NCBI RefSeq assembly: GCF_003984645.1
Contig: NZ_RWKI01000013.1
Location: 1 to 64,000, forward strand
Source: Variovorax sp. MHTC-1
GTDB taxonomy: Bacteria > Pseudomonadota > Gammaproteobacteria > Burkholderiales > Burkholderiaceae_C
Direction: 5' to 3'
Length of the DNA: 64,000 nucleotides
The notes under the pieces are model-generated. The model had not been told where the DNA came from. It saw only the letters and a program-made list of their open reading frames with translations, and searched no databases. Every line of letters starts with the position of its first letter. Positions within the stretch are counted from its first letter, which is position 1. Shown here piece after piece: positions 8,612-19,716 of this stretch. Made by a program: the position numbers and the translations under genes.

Positions 8612-9580
8612 TCAGTACGAGCCCGGCGGCGGCGCCGTCGCCAGCTTGAAGCGCGCGGCCGGCCCGATCCTGCTGACGATCGAGGCGCGCGCCGCGCCGA
8701 CAAGGCGGCCCATGGGCGCCTTGAGGGCGTCCAGGGCAGACGAATCGCCGGGGTAGGCAGGCGACAGCCCGCACCTGCGCAGGACCCGGTTCACCTGGTG
8801 AATGCGCGCGGTGTTGCGCGTGGCCGAGGTGTAGAAGGTCACGCCGACGGAGATCGACACCCGGTCGCCCGGCGAGGTCCAGGCGGTGTCGGAACTCGTC
8901 ATGTGCGGCGAGGTGCTGGGGAAATAGACGCCGTCTCCCGGATGGGCGTTGAACTCGTGGCTGAGAGGCCGGAACTCCTCCTTGTAGCGCACCTTTCTGA
9001 GCGACTGGCTGACGATGAAATCCTCCACCGCCTCGGCCGGCACGATGCTGCGGTCCCTGTGATCCCAGACGTTGAGCGTCTTGCGCCCGTGCAGCTGCAG
9101 CCAGAGGTTGTTTTCGCGATCGATGTGGAAGGGGGTGACCGAGGGCGGCACCGTGATGAAGACGAAGCCGTTCACCCGGAAGATGCCGGGCTGCTCGCGC
9201 TCGATCTGTGCACGCATCGTGCCCACGATCTCATCGAGCAAGGCCTGGTAGCGTGGAATGACTTCGATGTTGTAGAGGGCGAGCCAGGCGTTCAGCTCTT
9301 CGATGCGCTCGAAACACTCGTCAATGCTGCGCCCGTCCGGATGCAGGCTGTCGTGTGCGATCTTGCAAGCCGGCGTGACGTCGCGCCGCATGAACCGGCA
9401 CTGGCTGAAAGGCACGAGCTCCTTGGCGAGCTTGGCCAGTTCGTGCATCTGGAACAGGGGATGCTCGTGTATGTTGTGATGCAACGCGGCAATCCTGTAG
9501 GTGGAAAAGCGCGCAGCGTCGTCTGCCCACACCCGGTAGGTTGCAGGGGGCGCCACGGCAAACTGGCTGCAATCTCCCAT
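8612..9580 (-). CDS. JmjC/cupin-like Fe(II)-dependent oxygenase
   Basis: A 322-residue protein with a cupin-type core. PFHIDRENNLWLQLHG carries His152 and Asp154, and PHMTSSD supplies a possible second His226, the HxD...H metal triad of JmjC-like 2-oxoglutarate dioxygenases. The phrase FNAHPGDGVYFPSTSPH resembles the turn before the last ligand in cupin_8 proteins. The start at 9580 has a GGGGAG ribosome site. Substrate unknown; possibilities include protein or RNA hydroxylation or natural-product tailoring. It is convergent with the cytochrome gene (10-base gap) and divergent from copA, so a shared control region with the copper genes is possible but unproven. Confidence 0.7.
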   Translation of the reverse strand: MGDCSQFAVAPPATYRVWADDAARFSTYRIAALHHNIHEHPLFQMHELAKLAKELVPFSQCRFMRRDVTPACKIAHDSLHPDGRSIDECFERIEELNAWLALYNIEVIPRYQALLDEIVGTMRAQIEREQPGIFRVNGFVFITVPPSVTPFHIDRENNLWLQLHGRKTLNVWDHRDRSIVPAEAVEDFIVSQSLRKVRYKEEFRPLSHEFNAHPGDGVYFPSTSPHMTSSDTAWTSPGDRVSISVGVTFYTSATRNTARIHQVNRVLRRCGLSPAYPGDSSALDALKAPMGRLVGAARASIVSRIGPAARFKLATAPPPGSY

Positions 9581-9711
9581 TGCGAATCTCCCCGGCGCGC
9601 TTCATCGCGTCTAATACTTTCGTTTACTTTCCACAGGCAGATTAAACGGCAACCGGCGAGAACGGGCCACATGTAGACCGCGTACCAAGCAAGGTTGTCG
9701 CATGCGATCAT

Positions 9712-9742
9712 TTGACACTCCCATCATGGGAAGGTTGAAGCT
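9712..9742 (+). promoter_or_regulatory. CueR-type copper promoter upstream of copA
   Basis: A TTGACA -35 box (9712-9717) and a GAAGCT -10-like box (9737-9742) are separated by 19 bases. The spacer contains the inverted repeat CTTCCC-like CTCCC-ATCAT-GGGAAG. The over-long spacer with a dyad between the boxes is the hallmark of MerR-family, specifically CueR, activated promoters, where the metal-bound activator untwists the DNA. Predicted to drive copA and the coupled cueR gene. Confidence 0.85.
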
Positions 9743-9780
9743 CCGTGCCAGCTGCACAACGTCTGGAAATGGGAGATTCG

Positions 9781-11997
9781 ATGAACGACAGCCTGGCGAT
9801 GCCGTCGCCCGCATCTGCGCTGAGCCTGCAGATCGAAGGCATGACCTGCGCGTCCTGCGTTTCGCGCGTCGAGAAGGCGCTGGCCAAGGTGCCGGGCGTG
9901 GCTTCCGCGGCCGTGAACCTGGCCACGGAGAAGGCCGAGGTCGAGCTCGCCGACCGCACGCTCGACGTGCACAGCCTGATCGCCGCCGTGCAGAAGGCAG
10001 GCTATGCCGCGCACGAAGCCGAGGAGGAAGCACCGATGGCGCCGGCCACCGCCGCCCGCCGCTGGCCCGACTGGTGGCCGGTCGCCGTGGCGGCCCTGCT
10101 CTCGGCGCCGCTCGTGCTGCCGATGTTCGGCTCGCTGTTCGGCAGGACCTGGATGCTCGACGGGTGGCTGCAGCTTGCGCTGGCGGCGCCGGTGCAATTC
10201 TGGCTCGGCGCCCGCTTCTACCGCGCCGGATGGAAGGCCTTGAAGGCCGGCACCGGCAACATGGATTTGCTGGTGGCTCTCGGCACCAGCGCCGGCTACG
10301 GGCTCAGCGCCTACCTGCTCTATACCCATGTGGACCACGGCATGCCGCCGCATTTGTACTTCGAGGCCTCGGCGGTGGTGATCACGCTGGTGCTGCTGGG
10401 CAAATGGCTCGAGACGCGCGCCAAGCGCCAGACCACCGAGGCGATCCGCGCCTTGAATGCGCTGCGCCCCGAGCGCGCGCGCCTGCGCCGCGACGGCGTG
10501 GACCGGGAGGTGGCGCTGGGGCAGGTCCAGGTCGGCGACCTGGTGGTGGTGCGGCCCGGCGAGCGCGTGCCGGTGGACGGCCACGTGGTCGAGGGTGCGA
10601 GCGAGGTCGACGAATCGCTGATCACCGGCGAGAGCCTGCCGGTCGCCAAGCAGGTGGACGACGCGGTGACCGGCGGCGCCGTCAACGGCCAGGGCCTGCT
10701 GGTGGTCCGGACCACCGCCGTGGGCGCGGAATCGACGCTCGCGCGCATCGTGCGGCTGGTCGAATCCGCGCAAGCGAAGAAGGCGCCGATCCAGCGCCTG
10801 GTCGACCGCGTCAGCAGCGTGTTCGTGCCGGTCGTCATCGGCATCGCGCTCGTGACCGTGCTCGGCTGGGGGTTCGGCACCGGCGACTGGGAGGCCGCGA
10901 TCCTCAACGCGGTGGCCGTGCTGGTGATTGCCTGCCCCTGCGCGCTCGGCCTCGCGACGCCGACCGCGATCATGGCGGGCACCGGCGTGGCCGCGCGGCA
11001 CGGGGTGCTGATCAAGGACGCCGAGGCGCTCGAAGTGGCGCACAGCGTGAAGGTCATCGCTTTCGACAAGACGGGGACGCTGACCGAAGGCCGGCCGGAG
11101 CTGGTCGCCTTCGAAGCGGCGGACGGCGACGCGGCCGCCCTGCTGCGCGCGAGCGCGGCGATCCAGGCGGGCAGCGAGCATCCGCTGGCCCGCGCGGTGC
11201 TCGCACGGGCCCACGAGATGGGCCTCGAGATCCCGCGCGCCGGCGAGATCCGCGCCGTCGCCGGGCGCGGCATGGCGGCGACTGTCGAGGGCCGCGCGCT
11301 GCGCCTGGGCAGCACGCGTTTCATGGGCGAGCTCTCGGTGCCGCTGGGCAAGCTCGATGCACGCGCGTCGCAGCTGCAGGCCGAGGGCCGCACGGTGTCC
11401 TGGCTGGCCGACGTGAGCGACCGCCCGAAGCTGATCGGCCTCCTGGCCTTCGGCGATGCACCCAAGCAGAGCGCCGCGGCGGCCATCGCGCAGCTGCACG
11501 CGCAAGGCATCCGCACCGCGCTGGTCACCGGCGACAACCGCGGCAGCGCCGAGATGGTGGCGAAGCTGCTGAAGATCGACACCGTGCGCGCCGAGGTGCT
11601 GCCCGAAGACAAGGCCGCAATGCTCGCGCAGCTGAAGGCCGAGGGCGGGCGCGTTGCGATGGTAGGCGACGGCATCAACGATGCGCCGGCGCTGGCCGCG
11701 GCCGATGTCGGCATCGCGATGTCCACCGGCACCGACGTCGCGATGCATGCGGCCGGCATCACGCTGATGCGCGGCGACCCGGCGTTGGTGAGCGACGCGA
11801 TCGACATCTCGCGCCGCACCTACGCCAAGATCCGGCAGAACCTGTTCTGGGCCTTCGTCTACAACGTGGTCGGCATCCCGCTCGCGGCCTTCGGCCTGCT
11901 GAGCCCGGTGATGGCCGGCGCGGCGATGGCTCTCAGCAGCGTGAGCGTGGTGGGCAATGCGCTGCTCTTGCGGCGCTGGAAAGGAAACGCGCAATGA
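9781..11997 (+). CDS. copA: Cu(I)-exporting P1B-type ATPase
   Basis: A 738-residue copper pump. The N-terminal heavy-metal-associated domain has GMTCASC (Cys23, Cys26). The transmembrane metal site is CPC at 385-387, the phosphorylated Asp429 lies in DKTGTLTEG, the actuator TGES is present and the hinge GDGINDAPA is intact. It moves cytosolic Cu(I) to the periplasm at the cost of ATP. I chose ATG 9781 because it directly precedes the HMA domain, although the frame stays open to 9745. The gene follows a CueR-type promoter and its stop overlaps the cueR start (ATGA). Only one HMA domain is present, the common form in betaproteobacteria. Confidence 0.95.
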   Translation: MNDSLAMPSPASALSLQIEGMTCASCVSRVEKALAKVPGVASAAVNLATEKAEVELADRTLDVHSLIAAVQKAGYAAHEAEEEAPMAPATAARRWPDWWPVAVAALLSAPLVLPMFGSLFGRTWMLDGWLQLALAAPVQFWLGARFYRAGWKALKAGTGNMDLLVALGTSAGYGLSAYLLYTHVDHGMPPHLYFEASAVVITLVLLGKWLETRAKRQTTEAIRALNALRPERARLRRDGVDREVALGQVQVGDLVVVRPGERVPVDGHVVEGASEVDESLITGESLPVAKQVDDAVTGGAVNGQGLLVVRTTAVGAESTLARIVRLVESAQAKKAPIQRLVDRVSSVFVPVVIGIALVTVLGWGFGTGDWEAAILNAVAVLVIACPCALGLATPTAIMAGTGVAARHGVLIKDAEALEVAHSVKVIAFDKTGTLTEGRPELVAFEAADGDAAALLRASAAIQAGSEHPLARAVLARAHEMGLEIPRAGEIRAVAGRGMAATVEGRALRLGSTRFMGELSVPLGKLDARASQLQAEGRTVSWLADVSDRPKLIGLLAFGDAPKQSAAAAIAQLHAQGIRTALVTGDNRGSAEMVAKLLKIDTVRAEVLPEDKAAMLAQLKAEGGRVAMVGDGINDAPALAAADVGIAMSTGTDVAMHAAGITLMRGDPALVSDAIDISRRTYAKIRQNLFWAFVYNVVGIPLAAFGLLSPVMAGAAMALSSVSVVGNALLLRRWKGNAQ

Positions 11998-12425
11998 GCC
12001 GCAGCAACAGCCAGGCAGTGCTCGGCATGGAGCCCTTCAACATCGGCGAGGCGTCGGCCCGCTCCGGCGTCTCGGCCAAGATGGTGCGGCACTACGAGTC
12101 GCTCGGGCTGGTGCCCAAGGTGAACCGCACCGATGCCGGCTACCGGCAGTACACCGCCAACGACGTGCACACGCTGCGCTTCATCCGGCGCGCGCGCGAC
12201 CTCGGCTTCAGCATGGCGGAGATCGCCGAGCTCTTGAAGCTGTGGCAAAACAAGCGCCGCGCGAGCGCGGACGTCAAGCGCATCGCGCTGGCCCACGCGG
12301 ACGACCTGCGCCGGCGCATCGAGGAGATGGAAGCCATGAAGCGCACGCTGGAGCGCCTGGCCGAATGCTGCCACGGCGACCATCGGCCGGATTGCCCGAT
12401 CCTCGACGAGCTGGCCGAAAAGTAG
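11994..12425 (+). CDS. cueR: CueR-like MerR-family copper-responsive activator (copy 1)
   Basis: A 143-residue MerR-family regulator. The N-terminal winged helix ([20 protein letters not shown]) is followed by a long dimerisation helix and the C-terminal metal loop [12 protein letters not shown]. The two cysteines eight residues apart match the Cu(I)/Ag(I)/Au(I) loop of CueR. It starts inside the copA stop codon, so activator and pump are made together, and it should act at the dyads at 9712, 19652 and 20249. It is strikingly similar in sequence to the second copy at 19760. Confidence 0.92.
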   Translation: MSRSNSQAVLGMEPFNIGEASARSGVSAKMVRHYESLGLVPKVNRTDAGYRQYTANDVHTLRFIRRARDLGFSMAEIAELLKLWQNKRRASADVKRIALAHADDLRRRIEEMEAMKRTLERLAECCHGDHRPDCPILDELAEK

Positions 12426-12532
12426 CGCGTCCGACAGTTCCAATGGATTTGTTCGAGAATCGAGTCTCTCCGGCTCTGGCCCCTCCATCTCCCGCCATTC
12501 ATGTTTGCCAGTTCAGTCACCGCCCACCCGCT

Positions 12533-12555
12533 CGCCAGCGCATCTCGCGCTGGCG
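12533..12555. other. perfect 9-bp hairpin downstream of cueR copy 1
   Basis: CGCCAGCGC and GCGCTGGCG form a perfect 9-bp stem around a five-base loop, in the 173-base gap between cueR and the next gene. There is no following T-run, so it is not a classical intrinsic terminator. It could pause transcription or protect the copA-cueR message. Confidence 0.4.
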
Positions 12556-12598
12556 ATGCGCTGCCGCTGGCTTGCCGGGCGGCTCTGGAGGCGAGTCC

Positions 12599-13042
12599 AT
12601 GAAGCGCCGATGGCTGCACAGGGTCGGCCGCGCGCTGATCGGCGTGCTGCTCTTTGCGCAAATGGCCGTCGCGGCCTACGCCTGTCCCGGACTCCTTTCG
12701 GGTGCTTCGATCGAGATGCAGATGCTCTCGGGCACCGAGGCGGCGCTCGACGTCAGCAACGAAGCCATGCCGATGGCGGCTGACCAGGCCGCCGGTCCCT
12801 GCGCCGACATGGCCGGGGCGACGGACCCGTCACCCAATCTTTGCGCCGAACATTGCCGCTACGGCCAGCAGAGCGACCATGCCCCGACGCTGACGGTGCC
12901 CGCCGTACTGCTCACGACTCTTCCCATCACTCCCTACGCGACTGACGTCGCGATGCGGCCGCGCCCTGCGGCCGCTGCGTCGAGTGCATTGGCTTCGGTG
13001 GATCCGCCGCACGCCATCCTGCACTGCTGTTTCCGAACTTGA
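12599..13042 (+). CDS. small secreted protein of the copper region, unknown function
   Basis: A 147-residue protein not assigned to a named family. It has a basic start (MKRRWLHRVGR), a hydrophobic signal or anchor segment ending near AYACPG, a Met-rich middle (IEMQMLSG, EAMPMAADQ), a CAEHCRYGQQ motif and a C-terminal HCCFRT ending. Such Met/Cys/His content in an exported protein suits copper or silver binding. It lies between cueR and the CusCBA genes on the same strand. Start 12599 is chosen because the export signal begins there; a GGAGGCGAG site precedes it. A CopL-like or metallochaperone role is only an inference. Confidence 0.7.
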   Translation: MKRRWLHRVGRALIGVLLFAQMAVAAYACPGLLSGASIEMQMLSGTEAALDVSNEAMPMAADQAAGPCADMAGATDPSPNLCAEHCRYGQQSDHAPTLTVPAVLLTTLPITPYATDVAMRPRPAAAASSALASVDPPHAILHCCFRT

Positions 13043-13182
13043 TCTCTTAGACGACGTTGCGCTGACGACCCTCGACGGGGTCGGCTCGGTGCATCGGTCG
13101 TGCTCGCCTGCGCCGATGGGCTCCTGCTCGCCCGGCGCACCGGGCGCTACACGAAGCCGTTGTTTCGTTGTCTGGAGAGTTC

Positions 13183-14508
13183 ATGTTCATCGTTTCATTC
13201 CTGGCTGCACCACGAGGAAGGCGAGCTCGCCTGTCGCTCGCCGCAACTGCGTTGTGCCTGGCCCTCGCAACCCTGAGCGCGCACGCCGAGCCCGCGCTGA
13301 CGCTCGAGCGCGCAGTGGAGCTGGCGCAGCAACGCTCGCGCCAACTTACGGCGCAGGATGCGGCCGCGTCAGCCTCGCGCGAGATGGCAGTCGCCGCCGG
13401 GCAGTTGCCCGATCCGACGCTCAAGGCCGGAATCGACAACCTGCCCGTCAACGGCGCCGACCGCTTGAGCTTGACGCGCGACTTCATGACCATGCGCTCC
13501 ATTGGCGTGATGCAGGAATTGACCCGCGCAGACAAGCGCCAGGCCAGGTCGGCCCGCTTCGAGCGCGAGGCAGAGGCGGCCGAGGCAGGACGTGCCGCGG
13601 CACTCGCCAGTCTGCAGCGGGACACTGCAGCCGCCTGGCTGGAGCGCCACTACCGGGAACGTGTGCGTGCCATTCTGGTCGCTCAGCGTGACGAGGCCGG
13701 CCTTCAGATCGAGGCTGCCGACGCCGCCTACCGCGGGGGGCGAGGCTCGCAGGCCGACGCGTTCGCCGCGCGCATGGCCGTCGCCCGGATCGACGACACC
13801 ATCCGGCAGGCCGACAGGCAGATCGCGACGGCCAAGACGAAGCTTGCGCGCTGGCTCGGCGACGACGCCCATCAGGCATTGGGCGCACCACCGGAACTGT
13901 CCGATCTCCCCCTCGATGAACGCAATCTGGACGCTCGGATCGCGAACCACCCGCAGATCGCCATGTTGGCCAGGCAAGAGGAAGTCGCGCGCGCCGAGGC
14001 CGAGGTGGCCCGAAGCAACAAGCGCTCCGACTGGAGCGTGGAGCTGATGTACAGCCAGCGCGGCTCCGCCTACTCGAACATGGTCTCGCTCAATGTCTCG
14101 ATCCCACTGCAAGTCGACCCGGCGAAACGACAGGATCGCGAGCTCGCCGCCAAGCTGGCCCTGGCGGATCAGGCACACGACCAGCGCGAGGAAGCCCTTC
14201 GCGAGCGCCTGGCAGAAGCGCGCAGCTGGCTGCAAGAGTGGCAGAGCAACCGGGACCGCCTGGCTCACTACGACAACACCTTGATCCCACTGGCCTCGGA
14301 GCGCACGCGCGCCGCGATGGCGGCGTATCGGGGAGGCGGGCTGCTCGGCAGCGTGCTCGAGGCCAGGCGCGTGGAGATCGACACGCGCATGGAACGGGTT
14401 CGTCTCGAGATGGAGACGGCGGGTCTCTGGGCGCAACTCAACTACCTGATTCCGATCGAGCGCCGATCGGCTCTGCAGGATCGAGCATCTGAAGCGACGG
14501 AGAAATGA
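13183..14508 (+). CDS. cusC: outer-membrane channel of a copper RND efflux system
   Basis: A 441-residue TolC-family protein with an N-terminal signal sequence (cleavage near LSAHAEP). It has long amphipathic helices in two repeats, the fold of the trimeric outer-membrane exit duct. Phrases such as [17 protein letters not shown] and [19 protein letters not shown] are typical of CusC/CzcC-like members. There is no lipobox cysteine, unlike the second TolC-type gene at 24384. The start at 13183 has GGAGAG upstream. Its stop overlaps the adaptor gene start (ATGA), giving the order cusC-cusB-cusA. The symbol rests on that operon context. Confidence 0.87.
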   Translation: MFIVSFLAAPRGRRARLSLAATALCLALATLSAHAEPALTLERAVELAQQRSRQLTAQDAAASASREMAVAAGQLPDPTLKAGIDNLPVNGADRLSLTRDFMTMRSIGVMQELTRADKRQARSARFEREAEAAEAGRAAALASLQRDTAAAWLERHYRERVRAILVAQRDEAGLQIEAADAAYRGGRGSQADAFAARMAVARIDDTIRQADRQIATAKTKLARWLGDDAHQALGAPPELSDLPLDERNLDARIANHPQIAMLARQEEVARAEAEVARSNKRSDWSVELMYSQRGSAYSNMVSLNVSIPLQVDPAKRQDRELAAKLALADQAHDQREEALRERLAEARSWLQEWQSNRDRLAHYDNTLIPLASERTRAAMAAYRGGGLLGSVLEARRVEIDTRMERVRLEMETAGLWAQLNYLIPIERRSALQDRASEATEK

Positions 14509-16163
14509 ACATGAAGCTCAAACCCCTCTTGATCGGATCGATCGCCGCCGGCGTCCTCGCCGCGGCGGGCTTCGGCTTGTACATCCTCGGCATGCAGCGC
14601 GGCATGGGCCTGGCTGCAGCGCCAGCGCCGGCTTCCGCGACACCGGGGACACCGGCGACACCGGCAGCCCCGAGCAACGAGACGGGCGAGGACGCCACTC
14701 GGCGCCATATGGCCGCCGGCCTCAAAGCCGGCGACACCGACCCCGCGAACGGCAAGAAGATCCTCTACTACCACGACCCCATGGTGCCGGGAAACAGGTT
14801 CGACAAGCCGGCCAAGTCGCCCTTCATGGACATGATGATGTCGCCGGTCTATGCCGGCGGCGACGGCGACCGGAACAGTGTGACCGTGAGCCCGCGCGTC
14901 CAGCAGAACCTGGGCGTGCGCACCGCAGTCGTGTCGGAAGGCACGCTGTCCCCGCAGGTCGCGGCGGTCGGCAGCATCGCTTTCAACGAACGCGACCAGG
15001 CCATCGTGCAGGCACGGGCGACCGGCTACGTCGAGCGCCTGCACGTGCGTGCCACGTTCGACCGGGTGGCCAAGGGGCAGGCTCTCGCCCAACTCTATGT
15101 TCCCGACTGGATTGCAGCGCAGGAGGAGTTCCTGTCGGTTCAGCGCATGCGTGGCACCGACCTGGCTCCATTGGTCGAGGGTGCCCGCCAGCGCATGCGG
15201 CAGGTGGGCATGAGCGAAGGACAGATCGAACTCGTGGCGCGCAGCGGCCGCACGCAGCCCCGCAGCACGCTGCTTGCGCCGATCGGTGGCGTCATCACCG
15301 AATTGACGACGAGAGAGGGGATGACGGTGATGCCGGGCGCCACGCTGTTTCGCATCAACGGTCTTTCCACTGTCTGGGCCAACGCCGAGGTGCCGGAAAG
15401 CCAAGCGGCGCTCGTGCGACCGGGCGCCAAAGTGCAGGCCAGGAGCCCGGCCGCACCCGGCGAAACCTTCGACGGCAAGGTGCAGGCCATCCTCCCCGAC
15501 GTCGACCCGGCGACGCGCACCTTGAAGGCGCGGCTGGAGCTGGCGAACCCGGGCGGCCGGCTGGTGCCGGGCATGTTCGTGTCGATGCAATTCATGGACA
15601 TGCGCGCCGACAAGATGCTGCTGATTCCGACCGAGGCCGTCATCCAGACAGGCAAGCGCACCGTGGTCATGCTGGCCGAGGAGAACGGCCGCTTCAGCCC
15701 GGTGGATGTCGAGATCGGCATCGAGAGCGCAGGCCAGACCGAGGTCAAGCGCGGGCTGCAGGCCGGACAGCGCGTTCTGGTGTCTTCCCAGTTCCTGATC
15801 GACTCGGAAGCCAGCCTCAAGGGTGTCGAGGCGCGCTTGAACAGCGTGCCCGCGGCGGGCGCTGCGCTTTCCGGCGCCGCGGCGACGAGCGCTCCGAGAC
15901 ATGTCGGCGAAGGCAAGGTGGAAAGCCTGAGCAAGGATGCGATGACCTTGTCCCACGACCCCATCGCCACGATGAAGTGGGGCCCGATGACCATGGACTT
16001 CAAGCTGCCCACAGGCGGCGCACCGCGCAATGTACGGACCGGCGACCGGGTGACCTTCGAGTTCTTCATGGACAAGGACGACCTGCCGCAGCTCACCCGA
16101 GTGACGCCGATGGCGCCCGAGCCCAAGGCGGCAGCGCCCGCTCCAACGGGAAGCAAGCAATGA
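14505..16163 (+). CDS. cusB: RND periplasmic adaptor with a C-terminal CusF domain
   Basis: A 552-residue membrane-fusion protein linking CusA and the outer-membrane channel. After an anchor (residues about 8-30) there is a heavy-metal-binding segment around residue 88 (YYHDPMVPG, then a Met-rich stretch [11 protein letters not shown]) like the CusB N-terminus. The barrel-sandwich and beta-barrel regions fill the middle. Residues about 466-540 form a complete CusF-like OB fold with the copper motif [14 protein letters not shown], keeping the His, Trp and two Met ligands of CusF. E. coli encodes CusF separately, so this is a fusion. Both gene ends overlap neighbours by ATGA. Confidence 0.92.
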   Translation: MNMKLKPLLIGSIAAGVLAAAGFGLYILGMQRGMGLAAAPAPASATPGTPATPAAPSNETGEDATRRHMAAGLKAGDTDPANGKKILYYHDPMVPGNRFDKPAKSPFMDMMMSPVYAGGDGDRNSVTVSPRVQQNLGVRTAVVSEGTLSPQVAAVGSIAFNERDQAIVQARATGYVERLHVRATFDRVAKGQALAQLYVPDWIAAQEEFLSVQRMRGTDLAPLVEGARQRMRQVGMSEGQIELVARSGRTQPRSTLLAPIGGVITELTTREGMTVMPGATLFRINGLSTVWANAEVPESQAALVRPGAKVQARSPAAPGETFDGKVQAILPDVDPATRTLKARLELANPGGRLVPGMFVSMQFMDMRADKMLLIPTEAVIQTGKRTVVMLAEENGRFSPVDVEIGIESAGQTEVKRGLQAGQRVLVSSQFLIDSEASLKGVEARLNSVPAAGAALSGAAATSAPRHVGEGKVESLSKDAMTLSHDPIATMKWGPMTMDFKLPTGGAPRNVRTGDRVTFEFFMDKDDLPQLTRVTPMAPEPKAAAPAPTGSKQ

Positions 16164-19100
16164 TCGCCGGGCTCATCCGATGGTCGATCGGCAATCGCTT
16201 CCTGGTGTTGCTGGCCACGCTGATGATCAGCGCCTGGGGCGTGTACTCGGTGTCGAAGGCGCCGCTCGACGCGCTGCCGGATCTGTCGGACGTGCAGGTC
16301 ATCATCCGCACGAGCTATCCGGGGCAGGCGCCGCGCATTGTCGAGAACCAGATCACCTATCCGCTGACGACGACGATGCTGTCGGTGCCGGGCGCGAAGA
16401 CGGTACGCGGCTATTCGTTCTTCGGCGACTCGTTCGTGTACGTGCTGTTCGACGACGGCACCGACCTGTACTGGGCGCGCTCGCGCGTGCTCGAATACCT
16501 GAACCAGGTGCAGTCGCGCCTGCCGGCCGGCGCCAAGGCTGCGCTCGGCCCCGACGCCACCGGCGTGGGCTGGATCTACCAGTACGCGCTGGTCGACCGC
16601 AGCGGCACGCAAGACGCCTCGCAGCTGCGCGCCCTGCAGGACTGGTTCCTGAAGTACGAGTTGAAGACCGTGCCCAACGTCGCCGAGGTGGCCTCGGTGG
16701 GAGGCATGGTGCGGCAATACCAGGTCGTTCTCGATCCCGACAAGCTCGCGGCCTACAGGATCGCGCACACGAAAGTCGTCGAAGCGATCCAGAAGGCCAA
16801 CCAGGAAACCGGCGGGTCGGTGCTCGAGCTCGGCGAGGCGGAATACATGGTCCGCGCCTCGGGCTACCTCCAGAGCCTGGATGACTTCCGCAAGGTGCCG
16901 CTCATGACGACCGATGCCGGCGTGTCGGTGCGCCTGGGCGACGTGGCGCGCATCCAGGTCGGCCCCGAGATGCGCCGCGGCATCGGCGAGCTCGACGGCG
17001 AGGGCGAAGCCGCAGGCGGCGTGATCGTGATGCGCTCGGGCAAGAACGCGCTGGAGACCATTGCCGCGGTGAAGGAAAAGCTCAAGACACTGCAGGCAAG
17101 CCTGCCCCGGGGCGTGGAGATCGTGCCGACCTACGACCGGTCGAGCCTGATCGAGCGCGCGGTGCAGAACCTGAGTCACAAGCTGCTGGAGGAGTTCCTC
17201 GTCGTCGCGGTGGTGTGCTTCATTTTCCTGTTCCACCTGCGATCGGCCTTCGTTGCCATCGTGTCGCTCCCGATCGGCATCCTGACCGCCTTCATCGTGA
17301 TGCACTACCAGGGCGTCAACGCCAACATCATGTCGCTCGGCGGCATCGCGATCGCCATCGGCGCGATGGTCGATGCGGCGGTCGTGATGATCGAGAACGC
17401 CCACAAGCACATCGAGCGCTGGAACCACGAACATCCGGGCCAGACATTGCGCGGCGAGCCACACTGGCGCGTGATCGCCGATTCGGCGGCCGAGGTGGGT
17501 CCCGCGCTGTTCTTCTCGCTGCTCATCATCACGCTGTCCTTCATTCCGGTGTTCACGCTGGAGGCGCAGGAAGGACGGCTGTTCTCGCCGCTGGCCTTCA
17601 CCAAGACCTACGCGATGGCGGCGGCCGCCGGCCTTTCGGTGACCTTGATCCCGGTGCTGATGGGCTACCTGATCCGCGGCCGGATTCCCGACGAGAAGGC
17701 CAATCCCCTGAATCGCTTTCTCATCGCGGCCTATCGGCCGTTGCTGAACGCAGTGCTGCGCTGGCCGAAGCTGACGCTGGTGGGCGCGGCGATCGTGCTG
17801 GTGCTGAGCCTGTGGCCGCTGCAGCACATCGGCGGCGAGTTCATGCCGCAACTGGACGAAGGCGATCTGCTCTACATGCCGTCGGCGCTTCCGGGCTTGT
17901 CGGCCGGGAAGGCGAGCCAGCTCCTGCAGCAGACCGATCGCCTGATCAAGACCGTGCCCGAGGTGGCCAGCGTGTACGGAAAGGCCGGGCGTGCAGAGAC
18001 GGCCACCGATCCGGCGCCGATGGAGATGTTCGAGACCACGATCCAGTTCAAGCCCCAGAACGAATGGCGGGCCGGCATGACGCAGGACAAGCTGGTCGAG
18101 GAACTCGACCGCATCGTCAAGGTGCCGGGCCTGACCAACATCTGGGTGCCGCCGATCCGCAACCGCATCGACATGCTGGCCACCGGCATCAAGAGTCCTG
18201 TCGGCGTGAAGGTCGCAGGCACCGACCTCGTCACCATCGACCGCCTGACGGGCGAGATCGAGCGTGCGCTCAAGGATGTTCCGGGCGTGTCGAGCGCGCT
18301 CGCCGAGCGGCTTACCGGCGGCCGCTACGTGGACGTGAACATCAAGCGCGACGAGGCCGCGCGCTTTGGCATGAACATCGCAGACGTGCAGTCGGTGATC
18401 GCCTCGGCGGTGGGTGGCGAGAACATCGGCGAGACGGTCGAAGGCCTGCAACGCTTCCCGATCAACATGCGCTACCCGCGCGAGATCCGCGATTCGCTGG
18501 AGAAGCTGCGAACCTTGCCGATCGTCACGGAGCGCGGCGCGCGGCTGCTGCTCTCCGACGTGGCGGATGTCCGCATCACCGACGGCCCGCCGATGCTGCG
18601 CAGCGAGAACGCGCGGCTGTCGGGCTGGGTGTATGTGGACATTCGTGGGCGCGACCTTCGCTCGGCGGTCCAGGACATGCAGCGCGTGGTCGTGAAAGAG
18701 GTGAGGCTGCCGCCGGGCTATTCGATCTCCTGGTCGGGGCAGTTCGAGTTCCTGGAGCGCGCCACTGCGAAGCTGAAAGTGGTCGTGCCCTTCACGCTGC
18801 TGATCATCTTCGTGCTGCTGTACCTGAGCTTCAAGCGCTTCGACGAGGCGCTGCTGATCATGGTCGCCCTGCCCTTTGCCCTGGTCGGTGGCATCTGGCT
18901 GCTGTACCTGCTCGGCTACAACCTGTCCGTCGCCGGCGCGGTCGGATTCATCGCGCTCGCCGGGGTGTCCGCAGAGTTCGGCGTGATCATGCTGCTGTAC
19001 CTCAAACACGCCTGGCAAAACCGCATCGACGACGGACGCACCGGAGATGCCGATCTGCTGGACGCGATCCGCGAAGGCGCGGTGCTGCGCGTGCGGCCCA

Positions 19101-19330
19101 AGGCGATGACGGTCGCCGTCGTCCTGGCCGGCCTGTTCCCGATCATGTGGGGCAGCGGCACCGGCTCGGAGCTCATGCAGCGCATCGCCGCGCCGATGAT
19201 TGGCGGGATGATCACTGCGCCGCTGCTGTCGATGTTCGTGATTCCGGCGGCGTACTTGCTGATGCGCCGGCCGCGTGAGCAACGCGCACCTGGGCTTGCG
19301 TTCTGGAGAAGGCGCCATGGCACGAGCTGA
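16160..19330 (+). CDS. cusA: Cu(I)/Ag(I) RND efflux pump
   Basis: A 1056-residue inner-membrane proton-driven pump of the heavy-metal efflux (HME) RND family, close to the length of E. coli Cus[18 protein letters not shown] at the N-terminus and [14 protein letters not shown] in TM4 are family signatures. The methionine relay that distinguishes Cu/Ag pumps is visible in [20 protein letters not shown] and [10 protein letters not shown]. It starts inside the stop of cusB, and its last 14 bases overlap the small downstream gene. With the cusC and cusB products it would form a tripartite conduit removing periplasmic or cytosolic copper. Confidence 0.95.
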   Translation: MIAGLIRWSIGNRFLVLLATLMISAWGVYSVSKAPLDALPDLSDVQVIIRTSYPGQAPRIVENQITYPLTTTMLSVPGAKTVRGYSFFGDSFVYVLFDDGTDLYWARSRVLEYLNQVQSRLPAGAKAALGPDATGVGWIYQYALVDRSGTQDASQLRALQDWFLKYELKTVPNVAEVASVGGMVRQYQVVLDPDKLAAYRIAHTKVVEAIQKANQETGGSVLELGEAEYMVRASGYLQSLDDFRKVPLMTTDAGVSVRLGDVARIQVGPEMRRGIGELDGEGEAAGGVIVMRSGKNALETIAAVKEKLKTLQASLPRGVEIVPTYDRSSLIERAVQNLSHKLLEEFLVVAVVCFIFLFHLRSAFVAIVSLPIGILTAFIVMHYQGVNANIMSLGGIAIAIGAMVDAAVVMIENAHKHIERWNHEHPGQTLRGEPHWRVIADSAAEVGPALFFSLLIITLSFIPVFTLEAQEGRLFSPLAFTKTYAMAAAAGLSVTLIPVLMGYLIRGRIPDEKANPLNRFLIAAYRPLLNAVLRWPKLTLVGAAIVLVLSLWPLQHIGGEFMPQLDEGDLLYMPSALPGLSAGKASQLLQQTDRLIKTVPEVASVYGKAGRAETATDPAPMEMFETTIQFKPQNEWRAGMTQDKLVEELDRIVKVPGLTNIWVPPIRNRIDMLATGIKSPVGVKVAGTDLVTIDRLTGEIERALKDVPGVSSALAERLTGGRYVDVNIKRDEAARFGMNIADVQSVIASAVGGENIGETVEGLQRFPINMRYPREIRDSLEKLRTLPIVTERGARLLLSDVADVRITDGPPMLRSENARLSGWVYVDIRGRDLRSAVQDMQRVVVKEVRLPPGYSISWSGQFEFLERATAKLKVVVPFTLLIIFVLLYLSFKRFDEALLIMVALPFALVGGIWLLYLLGYNLSVAGAVGFIALAGVSAEFGVIMLLYLKHAWQNRIDDGRTGDADLLDAIREGAVLRVRPKAMTVAVVLAGLFPIMWGSGTGSELMQRIAAPMIGGMITAPLLSMFVIPAAYLLMRRPREQRAPGLAFWRRRHGTS

Positions 19331-19655
19331 ATGCCTCCGACGATGGCGTGCACGCTTTGGCGTTGCGCTGTTGCTGTGTCTGGCGCTGCTCGGCGTAAGA
19401 GCGCGGGCGTCGATCTCTGTGATGCAGGAGGCCGGGCCGCAAGCGATCTCGGTCATGGCCTCGGGGTCGATGCCGATGGCCTCCGAGCGCATGCCCTGCG
19501 CGCGCTGCTACGTCGCTCCGGCACCAGCGTCGCACGGGTTCAGTGGCGAGTGCAAGGAGCATGAAGCGCCGATTTGGCGGGTTCATGCTTCGCATACACG
19601 TCCAGCAGGGCTGCTTAACCCTGAAAGAAGGTGGGGTTCGTACATGCTGGATTGA
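19317..19655 (+). CDS. small secreted protein after cusA, unknown function
   Basis: A 112-residue protein with a basic start and a hydrophobic signal segment ([18 protein letters not shown]). A short Met/Cys-bearing mature part follows, with [17 protein letters not shown] and [20 protein letters not shown] precedes the ATG, which lies 14 bases inside the end of cusA, so translation is probably coupled. The stop codon falls inside the -35 box of the next CueR-type promoter. No family recognised. The CXXC-like MPCARC and the Met residues make copper binding plausible. Confidence 0.65.
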   Translation: MARAECLRRWRARFGVALLLCLALLGVRARASISVMQEAGPQAISVMASGSMPMASERMPCARCYVAPAPASHGFSGECKEHEAPIWRVHASHTRPAGLLNPERRWGSYMLD

Positions 19656-19682
19656 CCTTCCCATGATGGAAGAGTTGATATT
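19652..19682 (+). promoter_or_regulatory. CueR-type promoter upstream of the second cueR
   Basis: A TTGACC -35 box (19652-19657) and a GATATT -10-like box (19677-19682) are spaced by 19 bases. The spacer carries the dyad CTTCCC-ATGAT-GGAAG. This is the best match to the consensus CueR promoter in the window. It should make the second cueR autoregulated and copper-inducible, and probably feeds the genes beyond it. Confidence 0.88.
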
Positions 19683-19716
19683 TCCTGAATCGGAAATCTA
19701 AAGACAGGAGATGTCG

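Noticed and set aside
15140..19492. Very long minus-strand frame (about 1450 codons) opposite cusB/cusA
   Set aside because: High-GC shadow frame; its content is low-complexity His/Arg/Gln and the + strand holds fully conserved RND genes.
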